In this document: in pieces, positions 5,730 through 6,868 of the stretch
How the letters are laid out: every line of letters begins with the position of its first letter
Position numbering within the stretch: the stretch's first letter is position 1
Assembly (NCBI GenBank): GCA_002393835.1
Contig: DGTW01000180.1
Span: 1 to 6,868 of the forward strand
Length of the DNA: 6,868 nucleotides
Reading direction: 5' to 3'
Source: Treponema sp. UBA4326
Lineage (GTDB): Bacteria > Spirochaetota > Spirochaetia > Treponematales > Treponemataceae
Translations under genes and position numbers: made by a program
Notes under the pieces: model-generated
Told to the model about the DNA's origin: nothing
What the model saw: the letters and a program-made list of their open reading frames with translations, nothing else
Database searches by the model: none

Positions 5730-6868
<1,139 letters not shown>

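Overview
The window looks like a chromosomal segment of a spirochaete, most likely a treponeme. The main reason is the 3'-terminal gene: its product resembles, along nearly its whole length and as far as I can recall that sequence, the FabV/Ter trans-2-enoyl reductase of Treponema denticola. Moderate G+C, lipoproteins with relaxed lipoboxes (L-I-S-C, L-A-S-C) and tightly packed genes agree with this. All genes are on the + strand and no RNA gene, IS transposase or CRISPR array is visible.

Layout. (1) Bases 1-2875 are an envelope lipoprotein operon: the last 36 codons of an LpoB-like penicillin-binding-protein activator, a COG3014-type lipoprotein, and an LPP20-family lipoprotein that overlaps it by 13 bp. 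(2) Bases 2909-4884 hold a FabG-type ketoreductase and a FabF-type ketosynthase that overlap by one base (TAATG). Both resemble the ApeQ/ApeR pair of aryl-polyene clusters more than housekeeping FabG/FabF. (3) Bases 4887-5615 encode a small secreted protein built from two similar halves, two bases behind the ketosynthase. (4) After a 114-bp gap carrying a perfect 12-bp inverted repeat and promoter-like hexamers comes fabV, cut by the window end about 20-25 codons before its expected stop.

How they fit together. No terminator is visible between 1 and 5615, so lpoB through the secreted protein may be one transcript joining peptidoglycan/envelope lipoproteins to an acyl-chain reductase/condensing pair. 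fabV probably has its own promoter. Ketosynthase, ketoreductase and enoyl reductase are all present, but no dehydratase, ACP or transferase is, so any pathway must be completed elsewhere.

The most striking structure is a 123-nt near-palindrome (148-270, 38 potential base pairs) inside the 5' end of the COG3014 gene. It is exactly 41 codons long and contains no in-frame stop. Removing it restores an ordinary lipoprotein signal peptide of about 32 residues. It looks like a palindromic mobile repeat inserted in frame, in the manner of the Rickettsia palindromic elements.
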